From Paulinella micropora (Eukaryota; Cercozoa; Imbricatea; Euglyphida; Paulinellidae): a stretch of DNA of 64,000 nucleotides. The translations under genes and the position numbers were made by a program. The notes under the pieces are model-generated. The model saw only the letters and a list, made by a program, of their open reading frames with translations, was not told the origin of the DNA and made no database searches. The stretch's first letter is position 1, and every line of letters starts with the position of its first letter. Positions 11,795 to 21,899 of the stretch are shown in pieces. The DNA is taken from contig WBZZ01006928.1 in the NCBI GenBank assembly GCA_019918135.1, positions 23,501 to 87,500 on the forward strand, given 5' to 3'.

Positions 11795-11812
11795 TTGCGC
11801 TCTCTCATAACC
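11795..11812 (-). promoter_or_regulatory. Candidate primer-binding site of copia element 1
   Basis: On the coding strand, the bases just inside the 5' LTR read GGTTATGAGAGAGC. This is loosely like the initiator-Met tRNA primer site common in copia (TGGTATCAGAGC) but with mismatches. The position is right; the tRNA assignment is uncertain. Confidence 0.35.
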
Positions 11813-12010
11813 TGTTGTAGCCATTCTCCTCCAGAACGCTATCAATAATCCTCTCTAGATTACCCTTCGAATAAATGTCGAAACGAATTTAATGGGAACA
11901 AACTCTTGACTAAAGTTGTAACAAATCATATGCTTCGATCATGTGATTTGTCACGTGAAAGGAATTTCTAGAACTCTAACAAATGACTGTATTCAGTGTC
12001 TATAAATGAC
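11813..12010 (-). repeat. 5' LTR of copia element 1 (truncated)
   Basis: 198 bp match the left LTR at 4642-4839 and then stop abruptly after TATAAATGAC at 12010. The remaining 254 bp expected from the left LTR are absent. Unrelated GC-richer DNA begins at 12011, so a rearrangement or a second insertion removed the LTR end. Confidence 0.9.
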
Positions 12011-12214
12011 GGACCCTCCCCGGCAGTCATAGCTCCGCGGCCGGATATCCATCCGCAGACCGAACAGGAGGAAAAAGCGGATATCGCCCCTCAGCGCCCA
12101 CCGGGTGAGCCCAAGCTGAAGAAAGGCGAAGACGTTAAGGCCATCCATTGGCACGTGGGTAAGGTATATATCCTACGTACCGACGGCCCACGTAGGCGAC
12201 GATTGCCTAAATGA
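12011..12214 (+). CDS. Unknown protein, 5'-truncated (block U, gene 1)
   Basis: The frame is open from the break at 12011, so its start is missing; the apparent ATG at 11996 belongs to the LTR. About 67 residues are visible: Pro-rich, then KKGEDVKAIHWHVGKVYILR and a basic tail, PRRRRLPK. No family recognised. It lies 10 nt before the next gene on the same strand. Confidence 0.4.
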   Translation, partial: GPSPAVIAPRPDIHPQTEQEEKADIAPQRPPGEPKLKKGEDVKAIHWHVGKVYILRTDGPRRRRLPK

Positions 12215-12224
12215 CTTCTTCCTA

Positions 12225-12521
12225 ATGAAGGTCAAGGAATGGGAACCGAAGGTCCGCGCCACCAGGGCGAACAAAGCGACCTCGGCCGAACCGCCCATCC
12301 TACAGTTTTATCGGTCACTCCAAGACCTTGACAATCCTGAATCCCGAGTCTTCTACCTGCTGTATCGGGACAGGGAAAACATAGAGACGTTCTGGAAGGG
12401 CATTACCGATAAATCGCCCGGATACAAGCCCTGGCAGATCCAAGTATGGCCGCGCATGGTGCTAGATTACCCATTCGACCTCCAACATGGCCGAATCCCA
12501 ATACGGGTATGGACAAGATAG
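12225..12521 (+). CDS. Unknown 98-residue protein (block U, gene 2)
   Basis: Starts ATG after a short gap. It has well-mixed composition with aromatic-rich segments (ILQFYRSLQDLDNPESRVFY, YKPWQIQVWPRMVLDYPFDL), which argues for a real folded protein rather than a chance frame. No family recognised. Its 3' end overlaps the next gene by 13 nt, as in compact viral genomes. Confidence 0.45.
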   Translation: MKVKEWEPKVRATRANKATSAEPPILQFYRSLQDLDNPESRVFYLLYRDRENIETFWKGITDKSPGYKPWQIQVWPRMVLDYPFDLQHGRIPIRVWTR

Positions 12522-12625
12522 CCGCCGAAGGCATCTCTACCGGTCTCATAGGGGTACCAGCACCGGGGAAATACAAGCCCGGCCGATTAGGCCAAGCTGC
12601 TAAATCCAAACGAGCTCGAAAGTAG
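12509..12625 (+). CDS. Small basic protein (block U, gene 3)
   Basis: A 38-codon frame beginning ATG inside the end of gene 2 and ending TAG at 12623-12625. The product begins MDKIAAEGISTGLIGVP and ends in a Lys/Arg-rich tail. No family is recognised; it is supported only by its overlap arrangement. Confidence 0.3.
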   Translation: MDKIAAEGISTGLIGVPAPGKYKPGRLGQAAKSKRARK

Positions 12626-13351
12626 TCGAGGTGATGATCGATGAAATGCATAGCCAAACACGGGTAGTACAGGGGTACCGGGCCAAACCGCACCAAGCGG
12701 AAACCTAGCCACTGCCATACTGGGGACACACCCGAAGATACCTCTGTCTTGTTTAAAATACTACCTAAGTCCGCTCTTCCATGGGAAAGAGGGGATTGGA
12801 CCTAACATGATGTAACAAACGGGAAAAATGACCCTGCCCCGCCTTCCGTGGGGTGCGACGGCCCTGAAGGTATGTTGATTGGTCGGTAGTTGGTGTTACC
12901 ACCATGATTCGGTATAATTTCTGGCTAGCTCAACCTGGCCATTGCACATCACACTTGCCTCCTCCCGAGTTACTAGCCCGCCTCCCGCGGCTCTGGCATG
13001 TGTAGGGTGTGATAAATTATTCTCCACAGAATGTTACGTCATTTATGTCACGTCCTCCCTATCTTGTTGTTTGGGTGGAAGGTTGGAAAGCACCAAGAGC
13101 CATAAGCATATATACCTCATTCATGCACTTAAGTGTCCCTATTCCTAGACAGCCCGATTCATATATAATCCAGAGGCATTAAGTACGGACGGGCGAAGGG
13201 ATCCAAGGGCTCACGTCGCACCCAAATCCCCCTGTTAACCTGTACATAAGTAAGCAAGTGTGCAAAGACGACAAACATCCCATAATTCATAGCAAACACA
13301 CTTGCCTTGCTCATAATTTTGGCTCACAGACATACCGACAATCAAGCCCTT
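12626..13351. other. Spacer in block U
   Basis: About 725 bp with no supported gene. Short frames at 12942-13148 and 13258-13686 lack convincing composition. The composition is mixed and I see no repeat or recognisable signal. Confidence 0.4.
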
Positions 13352-13873
13352 ATGCCACCTATAGGCATGCAAACAGCGCTGGAGCAGTACCTAGCGTTCC
13401 TATTAGCGTGCGTGGTGTCGATGTGCGTTATCGCGGTGGTACACTTGCTAATGCAAGTCATCGCGGTCGACAAGGGGAAAGCATCGAACCAGAGGCAAAA
13501 AGGCCAGCCGATAGCAGGGGCGCCGCCGGAGGCCAAACAACCGTCTGCGTCCGATTTACCTATGTCGGAGCCCCAGGTTCGCCACCCCACCACACAAACG
13601 ACACAAAACAGCACACTCGGATTCCAATGGGCCGGAACCATTCCGGAGGGACCCGCCCAACCCCGACCGAGCCCTACCTCACCTAGAACCCCACTCAGCA
13701 CTCTTTCCGATCACTCGAACACCGAGCTTACCCACATGAGCCCGGAGGGAACCGCAACGCCTGCTAGTGTTGCGCGCACACCTTCCTCACCCCCGACGGA
13801 TGAGGACGTCGACCCACGGGGGAGGACAGTGATGCTGAAGCCATGGCGCGCAACCGAGCTAAGCGACGCTTAA
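13352..13873 (+). CDS. Single-pass membrane protein with Pro/Thr-rich tail (block U, gene 4)
   Basis: I start at ATG 13352 (MPPIGMQTALEQ) rather than at 13307 because the first hydrophobic segment then lies near the N terminus. A single transmembrane helix follows (YLAFLLACVVSMCVIAVVHL, residues about 13-32). The rest is a long hydrophilic tail rich in Pro, Ser and Thr. A short N terminus, one helix and a disordered tail suggest a membrane-anchored structural or accessory protein. It overlaps the next gene by 31 nt. Confidence 0.5.
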   Translation: MPPIGMQTALEQYLAFLLACVVSMCVIAVVHLLMQVIAVDKGKASNQRQKGQPIAGAPPEAKQPSASDLPMSEPQVRHPTTQTTQNSTLGFQWAGTIPEGPAQPRPSPTSPRTPLSTLSDHSNTELTHMSPEGTATPASVARTPSSPPTDEDVDPRGRTVMLKPWRATELSDA

Positions 13874-15324
13874 AGGCTCGCCGTGAATATTGGCGGCGGT
13901 TCGGGTGCAAGGATAAAACCGAGCCCGACAAATACAGCGACGGGTTAAACCCGGTCGAGGAGGAAAAACTCGTCCCCGCACCTCACAACATGGATTATCA
14001 ACACCATCGCTGCCCACCACCTGAACAACCCCGACACTGGGGCAGGAAAGAGGAATTTGTGGCATACTTCCACAAAAAGGATGATATCCCGTACGTATAC
14101 GGCCCGATCGACCGACCGGTATACTGTCATGGGGATAGACCGGTAAGCCAGAAAATCTACCGTCTCATCCGATGGGAATCCAAATTGGGGTGCCCAAACC
14201 TTCCCCTTCCAGCCCGCCCCAGAGGGTCAACTATGCACGCGTCAACCGATTGTTGATGCCGTATCGCATCCCGATGCAAACCATGTTGCGGGGAATGGAT
14301 TCCCACCTCTTCCAAGGGAACGAGGCGAGCGAGGAGTGCGAAAAATCCGTCCGATACACCTTTGACCCAGCGTCACGCCAAATGCACCGCATATACCCTC
14401 CGTACCCGGATATCACGGACGCAGAGCGCCGCCTACGGTTTGAATGCCCAGCGCCCAAACATACAACCAATCGTCGTTCTAATCCGTTCGAACCAACGGC
14501 GGAGCCATATCGGCATATGCTCGTTGGCAACCAGGTCAACTGGGTACCGGAACCTCACTATTTTGAGGACGAACCGGCCCACGGGGTCGTCCCTGAGGAA
14601 AGCATACCACCGCCACTTCCACCAATCCAAGATGAGCGGGGGGTATACTCTCACACCCCATCCTACAACTACGCGGCACATGACGAGAACCGTCTCCGAG
14701 TGACCTGCGGTGGAGTGCATCCAGTGCCCTCCAATGGCAGCTATAACTGCGGACACAAGTGGATCCTTGACCCCGACCTATATATGTCGCCAGAGCGATG
14801 GGGACCACATAATAATATTATGTGTCTGGAGCACAAATCTCATGAGAGGGAACGACCATGGCAGTAACCAGTTACTAGACCGTGGGAAGTTCCTCAGGGC
14901 CCGCCGACCTGGCCCGAAAATCCACTCCCACACGTGGTACCCTACACACCCATTCCGGGGGACCCTACATCACTGACCATGGAGCAGTGGGCGTTGACTC
15001 GGACCATCACAGGCTGTGCTAACTTGTCCGATCAACAAAGAGCGTATGTGCTACGATTCTATAGCATCAAAGCGCTGCCCAAACAGCTCTTAGAACCCTA
15101 CGAGCTCCGAAGGCTCCGATGGTCACAATTGGATATCAGTGCCTACTACCGACTCCTGGAGAGAGCGGGCCTACCCCTCCCGGACGAGGTTCAGGCATAT
15201 CGGGCCTAATAACTATCACCTCCGAAAGCGCCGCGATCTCCCATTCAATCTGTCGGCGGAAGGTGACGAGTTGCGCCAAATCAAGGAGGCCCTCGGAGTG
15301 CCCCTTGAGGAGAGTGCCCAATAA
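13843..15324 (+). pseudogene. Large unknown protein of block U, broken by frameshifts and a stop
   Basis: Three open segments (13843-14256, 14172-14867, 14934-15324) read as one protein of about 490 residues after one frameshift near 14190, an in-frame TAA at 14865-14867 and another frameshift near 15200. The start is very basic (MARNRAKRRLKARREYWRRF). The middle has many Tyr, Pro and His, and a Cys/His cluster (VTCGGVHPV, YNCGHKW, MCLEHKSHE) that could bind zinc. The last part is helical (LSDQQRAYVLRFYSIKALPK). No family recognised. The basic N terminus could bind nucleic acid, as in many capsid proteins, but that is inference only. Confidence 0.5.
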
Positions 15325-15492
15325 CCGTCCACTACCCCCTGCGTATCAGATAGTGGCGTCACATATATTTCACCCTCGCCTCCCTACCATAGGCGGAGCT
15401 ACTATCGCCCCCAGCCACCTACAATCCCCGACCGATTTCAGGGAGTGGCAAGGCTACGACAAAGACATTATCTCCGTTTTCAACAATGACAC

Positions 15493-15615
15493 ATGGCGGT
15501 ATGGCTCATAGCCGTTCGCTATCGCCTGTTCCGAAACGGCCATGGATACCTACTCAATGTCTTGCTTGATCGCGAAAATGCCCGCCCAACCGACCCTCAA
15601 CGCCTCCAATCCTGA
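15493..15615 (+). CDS. Short protein at the end of block U
   Basis: A 40-codon ATG frame ending TGA at 15613-15615, beginning MAVWLIAVRYRLFRNGHGYL. It is well mixed in composition but very short. No family is recognised; it lies just before the switch to AT-rich PLV DNA. Confidence 0.3.
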   Translation: MAVWLIAVRYRLFRNGHGYLLNVLLDRENARPTDPQRLQS

Positions 15616-15644
15616 GCGGAGAGGTGGGCTCGAAACTTCCGTTA

Positions 15645-16063
15645 TCACGCTCGTCCAGAGTTCGGCTTCGGTTCTCCCTCTTTCTCATCCCGTACAATCT
15701 CTCCTTCTTCTTGCTCTTCATCGGGTTTATTCAGCTTATCTAACTCGTAATCAATCACACTGTAGCCGTCCGTTTTCAAATATGTATATATAGCCATCGG
15801 GTTTCCCGTCTTCTTGAAGTGCTTAACCATTTCTTTGTAAATGTGGTCCTTGTGTATCGTGCTGGCTATAATAACAATGCGGGTCCTTTTGTCGGTCGTT
15901 CGTTTCAAGATTTCGAACAGTGCGGTCGTCTTGCCACTCTTCTTGCTAGCGAGAAGAAAAATGTTAGCGAACGCCTCATCAAACAACTTATGTCCTTTAG
16001 CCAACTTGTCTCCATCTCCGTTTGCTTAACTGGTTTCACCTTTACATTATTGATTTTCTCCAT
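15645..16063 (-). pseudogene. PLV A: A32/FtsK-type genome-packaging ATPase (partial)
   Basis: The product begins MEKINN at 16063; a one-base frameshift near 16010 leads into the 119-residue frame. That frame has a Walker A loop, IFLLASKKSGKTT, and downstream sequence of the A32 type (TDKRTRIVIIASTIHKDHIY). The ATPase pumps viral DNA into capsids. The C-terminal half with Walker B and the sensor motifs is missing: after about residue 85 the chain becomes acidic (EEQEEGEIVRDEKE) and stops at the edge of the block. It differs clearly from the ATPase of fragment B (CASTGGGKS). Confidence 0.75.
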
Positions 16064-16077
16064 CGTTTATATAAATA

Positions 16078-16449
16078 TTAGCCAAGAAATTCTAAACAAA
16101 TAACAATTCTTCCAGCTAGTTGGTCAGTCTCAATATTACCGCTGTCTGTTTTAAGCACTTTAAAAGTGTATTGCCCGTCGGTCCAGCCTACTACTCCTAA
16201 GTTGTAGCCGAGATTTGAAATGTTTGCCGTGGTGCTGTCTGCGAATGTGCCGATAATCCCGATGCGGTCCATATAAAGGATTTTTGTTTTCGTCTCGGCT
16301 GAATGATTCATATAGTGGATAAACTTAACATTCATTCTAGTCGGTGTAAAGTTCATTTGAATGTTTTTGTCAAATGTCTTGCTACCATTAACCCCGCCTG
16401 GAAAATCATTGCTCAGAAAAATAATCTTCTGGTATTTATAGTCTGTCAT
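16078..16449 (-). CDS. PLV A: small beta-rich protein, unknown
   Basis: 123 residues starting MTDYKYQKIIFLSNDF. The sequence alternates hydrophobic and polar residues, with Gly-Tyr-Asn segments (ISNLGYNLGVVGWTDGQYTF), suggesting a beta-sandwich and perhaps a minor virion protein. The octamer TAATATAG (16463-16456 on the minus strand) lies 6 nt before the ATG, as at other PLV genes here. No family recognised. The frame is intact. Confidence 0.6.
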   Translation of the reverse strand: MTDYKYQKIIFLSNDFPGGVNGSKTFDKNIQMNFTPTRMNVKFIHYMNHSAETKTKILYMDRIGIIGTFADSTTANISNLGYNLGVVGWTDGQYTFKVLKTDSGNIETDQLAGRIVICLEFLG

Positions 16450-16455
16450 GATGCC

Positions 16456-16463
16456 CTATATTA
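16456..16463 (-). promoter_or_regulatory. TAATATAG start-proximal element (PLV A)
   Basis: An exact TAATATAG octamer 6 nt upstream of the ATG at 16449. The same word precedes starts at 21613, 42489 and 45992. Confidence 0.55.
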
Positions 16464-16687
16464 CTGCTCATAAACTTTTTATTAATTAATATTTCTGCTC
16501 GGACCGCTTGTGATTTCTATTCGAGGGTCGGCGAAAAAAAGAATGAAAGTTGTATTTATTGTATTATTGTATTCAAAAAGGATGTGTGTATAAGCCGATG
16601 AGTGATTGGTGTGTGAGTTTTGATGAAGCTAAACCTTTAATATGTTCAAATGATGCTTCGTGGTATAAAATCTATTCGTTTGAATGC

Positions 16688-17026
16688 TCAATTCTTTGAA
16701 CTAGAAGGTGATGGAAGGCAAATGCCGATGAGTAAGGTCAAAATACCTACATAAGTATTGGCAACCTCACACGGTAAGTTCTTTTCAGACAGCCTCACGA
16801 TACAAAGGGTTATAATCGCGATAATTATACCCATTTGAAATAAGTATTTAATAAGTCGGCTGTCAGTTTTTCGCTTAGTCAAACAGCAATCCCAGCTGTC
16901 CTCGTATTCGTGGTCTAATTTTTTTTCTTTCTGCTTAATTTGGACATCTAGCACACGGTTCTTCAACTCGGGTGTGAGGTCTTCCGTCTCTATGATTGGT
17001 GGTGGTGGGTGTAATCTAGGGGGCAT
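16688..17026 (-). CDS. PLV A: small two-helix membrane protein
   Basis: 112 residues. The N-terminal half is charged. Two hydrophobic segments follow: MGIIIAIITLCIVRL (residues about 64-78) and YVGILTLLIGICLPSPS (about 92-108), ending in the LPSP motif. Short two-helix proteins with a C-terminal PSP-type end occur in virophages and PLVs as probable virion membrane proteins, though I recall this only at family level. The ATG at 17024-17026 overlaps the stop of the fibre gene by 11 nt, so translation may be coupled. Confidence 0.6.
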   Translation of the reverse strand: MPPRLHPPPPIIETEDLTPELKNRVLDVQIKQKEKKLDHEYEDSWDCCLTKRKTDSRLIKYLFQMGIIIAIITLCIVRLSEKNLPCEVANTYVGILTLLIGICLPSPSSSKN

Positions 17027-20000
17027 TGGGAGGGAAAACGACTGTTCGGATTTCTGCTAATTGGTTTGCTTGGTCTTGTAATATATTAAGTAAAGTTTTA
17101 TTTTCTTTTTCTAAATGATTGATTTTTTCTGATAATTGTTGAACTGCCTTAATTAAGGGCGCTATAAACTCAGGATAAGCAATCGTATAACTATAATCGC
17201 CAGTATCAACCATTTTGACGTCTTGTGGCTTGATACATTCTCCTTTCAATTCACATTCTGCTCTTTGCTTCTCACATGGAAACATAATAGGGGTTTTAGA
17301 TAATCCAGCAAAGTCTGACATATTTAATTCTCGTAGTATGTCATCTAATTCCTGTGCTATCATACCCATTCTCAGAGGTGTTTTGTTTTCAATCATACGA
17401 AAACTGACTGGATTTAGTTTATTAATCAATTCTAAACCAGGACATTCTTTAATATCTGTTTTTAATCTTCTATCAGAAGTCACATAAACATTTAGCGGAA
17501 CGACTAATTGACCATTGTCTGCTCTTAATGACATTTTACAAGCATTTGATGCGTTTTCCCATATGAAACCATTAGTTGAAGTATTATTCACTCTAAATCT
17601 GATAGCATGAGAGGTGAAATCGTTATTAAGTGCGGCGGGAGCAGTTCCTCCATTTAATGCTTTACCCGCCCCAGAAGATGCAATATAAATACCCCAATTA
17701 CTATCCGGTGTATCCCACATAAAAATTCCTTGTCCATTTCCTCCGTCTACGTTGTTTTGAATGGATAACTTACTTCCTCCATCTGCTACTAACATCGCAC
17801 TAGTATAAAAATTACTCTGAGCAATTAATGACTCACTCCCTCGCGCATAAAAATTTAAATCTTGATTTACGCTGCTTCCCGTAGCATATACTGAATTATA
17901 ACCAATTCCAACTCCTTGTGTCCCGTTGCCGTGTCTGAATTCAACACCCCCAGACGATGGGCCAAGATTAGCGGAAACATATAAACCTACTGGTGTAGCG
18001 TGAGACCCGCTTCTCGCTTCCCCCCTTATGTCTGCCGTGCTATTTACAACTGATATTCCCACATTAGCCGTAATTAATCCGCTGGTCGTTAATGTGGTTC
18101 CCGATACCCCAGCACTAGCCGTAATTAATCCGCTGGCTGTTAATGTGGTTCCTGTTAATCCAGCATTAGCCGTTATGGTTCCACTTGCTGTTATGGTTCC
18201 AGTAGTCGTTATTGCTCCGCTCGTTGTTAATGTGTAGCCTGCGATATTTCAAACATTCGTTATCATAATTAAATGTCTCATAATCAAAATACAAACTGGC
18301 TATACGTGGCTGACTTCTAAATGAAGTTCCTCCACTTCCAGTCTTATTTACTATGAAAATGACATATCTGGCAGTAGCATTTGAAGCGGGCGTATATGTT
18401 TTAGTTGATTGTGAAGCCCACGCCTCTCCGCTCCTGCTATCCCATAAAGTGTATGTAATGTTATCAGCACTTGTTCCTACATACCAAATGCTCGAGGTTG
18501 TTTCAATAAAGTTAGCGGACGAAGACCTAACATAATAATTTTTTATTTTGTATATCGCCCCTAAATCAATTTTTATATATTCGCCTGTGTATGGTGTTCC
18601 TCCCCATGTGTTCGTGGTTGCTGGTGTTCTTGAATAAACTCCTGTCGTGTCATTATAGTATATAGCAGTGCTCCAATAATCGTTCTGGTCGGCATTAAAA
18701 GCATAATATGCTGGATAGTATTCATTAGAAGCAGAAGCGACGAAAGGAGAAGGTAAAGAATTGATTGTCATAGTCTGCGGGGCTGTGTATAGAGTAAAAG
18801 CAGAAGCCCCATATTTTACATCCCCTGTCATTGTCCCGCCTGATAAAGCAAGAAAAGCCAGAGACCCTGTTGACTTTACCCAGTTTGTTCCATTGTATGT
18901 TAATAATTGACCATTTGCTGGTGTCGTTATTACTACATCGCTGTGTGCTTCTATGCTACCATCGGCTGGCACTTTCGCCTTATTCGCATCGTGCTCTGTA
19001 AACAAAGTCGAAACGACTCTACCATTTAACGAGCCCGTATTTGTAATATTTTGGCTATTCATGTTTAATCCGCCATTTGCCTTTATCTCCCCACTCGCCG
19101 TGAGTGTGGTTGTTGATACTCCCGCGCTTGCCGTTATTAATCCGTTTGTCCATAAAGTTCCATTAAGACCATTCAACGACATCAATAGTTGCTCCCCTGA
19201 ATTCTCCCATATAAAACCCATCGTAGCATAGTTAGCAACTCTACAACGAAAGCCATACAAAGCAAAATCATTTCCTGCTACTGCTAATGACCCGACCAAA
19301 CCTATTAAACTTTTACTCGCTCCGGGAGTTGCCATATAAATCCCCCAACTCGGATTGTCCGTATCCCAAAGAAATATGCATTGCCCATTTCCTCCATCTA
19401 CTTTATTTTGAATAGATAATTTACAACATCCATCCACTGTTAATAATCCGCTCGCTGTTAATGTAGTCGTTGATACTCCCGCATTCGCTTTTATCGCATT
19501 TGCCGTTAGTACTCCTGCTGTGCTTATATTCATCGCCTCAGACCATGTTATATTGTTTCCTGCCGTTATTCCTGATTTATAGCTAAAACTGAGTTTATTG
19601 TTTCCTTTTAATATTTGGAAATTTGAACCAGCATTACTTGATTTCCAGTTAGTGCCATCCCAATAAGAATCAAAGTTTAAGGTTATGTTGTCGTGCGACC
19701 AGTTTAATAATTGAAATGTGGGGTAAGCATCTGCCGTTGTTATCGCTTGTAAATGTGCCCCTCCGATATTGCTTGCCGTTCAGTATAATTCTAAGCTTCC
19801 TGTTGCCCCATTTGTTGATTTTGTTGTGTTTCCTATAATTATTGGTCTGCTTATTGTTGATATTAATGAAGTTGTTATTTTATCACTAAATGTTTTCGTT
19901 CCTGCTATTGTTTGGTCTGTTGTTAGTTTCACACAATTATCATCAACGTATTTTTTGTTAGCTATATGGTCTGCTAATGTTGGAACCAGATTAGTATCAA

Positions 20001-21045
20001 TTGAAATTTGATTGTTGAATGTTTTTGTTCCTGCTATCGTTTGGTCAGTTGTTAATTTCACACAATTATCATCAATGTATTTTTTGTTAGCTACATGGTC
20101 TGCTAATGTTGGAACCAGATTAGTACCCATTGAAATTTGGTTGTTGAATGTTTTCGTTCCTGCTATGGTTTGATCTCCTGTTAGTTTAACCACTGCAGCA
20201 TCAAGTGCAGAAACATCAATGCTGTCAACCGTGCCCACATTTGTCATGTTAAACCCTCCCAGTTTAGCGCTCCTGCCATATTAACGGTGCCGTCTAATCT
20301 CAGAAAAGGCGATGCCACATTTCTCCATTGTTCCGTGATATAAATAAGCAATTGATTATCTGCGGGTGTGCCAGTAACTAATACATCGCTGTGTGTATTA
20401 ATTGAACTATCCGCGGACACTTTCGCATTGTTCGCTATGTGTTCTGTTATCCAATCATCAACATCTTTTGCATTCAATAAATTAACTCCTGTTATGTTTA
20501 AATATCCACCCATACTAATATTGCCTGATTCATCAACATTTATCGGAAAGGTTTTATTTACCCAGTTTATAGAATTATATGTTAGATAGCTATTTGTGGC
20601 TATTGGTGCGGTTATAACTACATCAGATAGTGTGTTAATTGATCCGAGGTAGGTATTTCTCCATTTGCCATCTACATCATTATATGTTAAGTATTGGCCG
20701 ACCGTTTGTGCGAATATGTTTGTGTCTAACAGATTAACTAAGCTGGTTTGGTGCGGATTACTCGTATTAGAGCGGTGTTGAGTTGAGGTTTTAACCTCGT
20801 CGTTGTCACTCACTCATTGTTCTGTGTAGTATAAACTGCTTCCTTCTTTAATATCCCCCCGTGTTTTTGGTAGCCAGTCGTGTGTCAAATCGGCTGTCAG
20901 TGTAATAAAGATTTACGGAGTCGACATCTTCTGGTACTCTGTCTGTGTTTAAGCCCACTATGTTCGTGTTAGTTAAATCAAGGTTAATATTTAGACTATC
21001 AACAGCCAGCTCATTAAGACCTAATAAACTTTTGAATTGACTCAT
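17016..21045 (-). pseudogene. PLV A: giant fibre protein with discoidin-like and S74 chaperone domains
   Basis: About 1,340 codons, broken by frameshifts near 20840, 20245, 19650 and 18240. It starts MSQFKSLLGLNELAVDSL, then YYTDSRFDTRLATK and NTLSDVVIT repeats typical of phage-like fibres. Two and a half copies of a 43-residue repeat (DQTIAGTKTF) lie at 19880-20200. Two related knob modules (KLSIQN.VDGGNGQ) lie at about 19200-19450 and 17500-17770. A discoidin/F5-8C-like domain (YIKIDLGAIYKIKNYYVRSS, about 18280-18770) probably binds glycans. The C terminus is an intramolecular chaperone of peptidase family S74 (SDRRLKTDIKECPGLELINK), which trims itself after the fibre trimerises. The likely role is host attachment. 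Confidence 0.85.
19880..20200 (-). repeat. 129-bp repeats in the fibre gene
   Basis: Two full and one partial copies of a 43-codon unit built around TIAGTKTFNNQIS and ADH.ANKKY.DDNCVKLT. They are nearly identical at DNA level, which favours length change by recombination. Confidence 0.85.
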
Positions 21046-21124
21046 TATTATATTTGTCAAAAAATTATTTATTAATAAAAACTAAATAATATTATTTTGT
21101 ATATTAATATAAACAAGTCATAAA

Positions 21125-21292
21125 ATGCAGAGAGGTAATAGAGAGGTCGCGATGAAGAATCTTGAAAAGGGTTGGGAGGTGAAGAAGAAGCAGGCTAAGC
21201 AAAGAAAGATTGAAAGGGCTAAGGAACTGCTCGCGGAGGAAGAGGTGAAGAATGTAAAAGAAATACTAAGAAGCAGTTGGCGAGGGATATGA
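21125..21292 (+). CDS. PLV A: small charged coiled protein (55 aa)
   Basis: ATG at 21125, TGA at 21290-21292. The product begins MQRGNREVAMKNLEKGWEVK and continues Lys/Glu-rich, so probably helical. A frameshifted continuation on the same strand leads towards the acidic/basic ORF at 21390. The two may be one decayed gene. Upstream lies an AT-rich TATATTAATATAAAC stretch. Confidence 0.45.
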   Translation: MQRGNREVAMKNLEKGWEVKKKQAKQRKIERAKELLAEEEVKNVKEILRSSWRGI

Positions 21293-21389
21293 TAGATGGT
21301 AGAGATGGTGAGTAGATTGAAGAAAGCAGTGAAAGTGAAGAAGAGGTCGAACAGGACTTTGTAGATATTGTTGCACGACGTGTTGCAGT

Positions 21390-21599
21390 ATGAAACTTAA
21401 GACTAAACAGAAGAAAAAGAGAATGGTAAAAAAGAAAGTGGAAGAAGAAAGTGAGGATAATGAAAGTTCTGAGGAAGAAGAGGAAGGGCCTAAGCCGAAG
21501 AAAGGAAAGGGCAAGAAGTCAAACATATCAGTTAATGTTTACAATCAACAACCTGAAAAAGCGAAAAAAGAAAATAATGATACATCTAAGATATTTTAA
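21390..21599 (+). CDS. PLV A: Lys/Glu-rich low-complexity protein
   Basis: 69 residues alternating basic (KKKRMVKKK) and acidic (ESEDNESSEEEEEG) blocks, ending NISVNVYNQQPEKAKKEN. No family recognised. It may be the C-terminal part of the gene starting at 21125, because an intervening frame also encodes an acidic segment. Confidence 0.4.
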   Translation: MKLKTKQKKKRMVKKKVEEESEDNESSEEEEEGPKPKKGKGKKSNISVNVYNQQPEKAKKENNDTSKIF

Positions 21600-21604
21600 A
21601 ATTC

Positions 21605-21612
21605 TAATATAG
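21605..21612 (+). promoter_or_regulatory. TAATATAG start-proximal element (PLV A)
   Basis: Exact octamer abutting the ATG at 21613. Confidence 0.55.
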
Positions 21613-21870
21613 ATGAACAAGATAAAGAACCTACCGTTAGATGTTCGTTTACACATTATGGACTATTTATATAATCATCGTGATTACGACTTCAATAGTT
21701 GCTATGTGTGTGGATTAACTCTGTGTTTAGCGAACAGACAGATTACAGCAATTGATGATACATTCGACTGATTTTATACTTACGAGTTTTGTTCTAATTA
21801 TTGTTTTGAACTAGAAAAAAAACAAAGATTAATATATAGAGATAAAGCATTAGGTGTCATTAAGTATTAG
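21613..21870 (+). pseudogene. PLV A: small Cys-rich protein with in-frame TGA
   Basis: The frame begins MNKIKNLPLDVRLHIMDYLY, which resembles the start of an F-box-like helix pair, and has a Cys pair (CYVCGLTLC). An in-frame TGA at 21769-21771 is followed by more than 30 sensible residues including YEFCSNYCFELEKK, so the four Cys look like a split zinc site. The protein was probably about 85 residues long. No family recognised. Confidence 0.45.
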
Positions 21871-21899
21871 AACCTTCCGGGTCGTAGGGTGTCCCTACA

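Larger units (their letters stand above)
4642..12010 (-). mobile_element. Ty1/copia LTR retrotransposon, element 1
   Basis: The element reads right to left: 5' LTR remnant, gag, MYND-containing linker, protease, integrase, reverse transcriptase, RNase H, polypurine tract, 3' LTR. The gene order protease-integrase-RT-RNase H defines copia (Pseudoviridae) rather than gypsy. It spans about 7.4 kb. The right LTR is cut off after 198 of 452 bp at 12010, where unrelated DNA begins. The two LTRs differ at two positions in 198 that I could see, which is about 99% identity and suggests a recent insertion. The open frames are nevertheless broken in several places. Confidence 0.9.
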
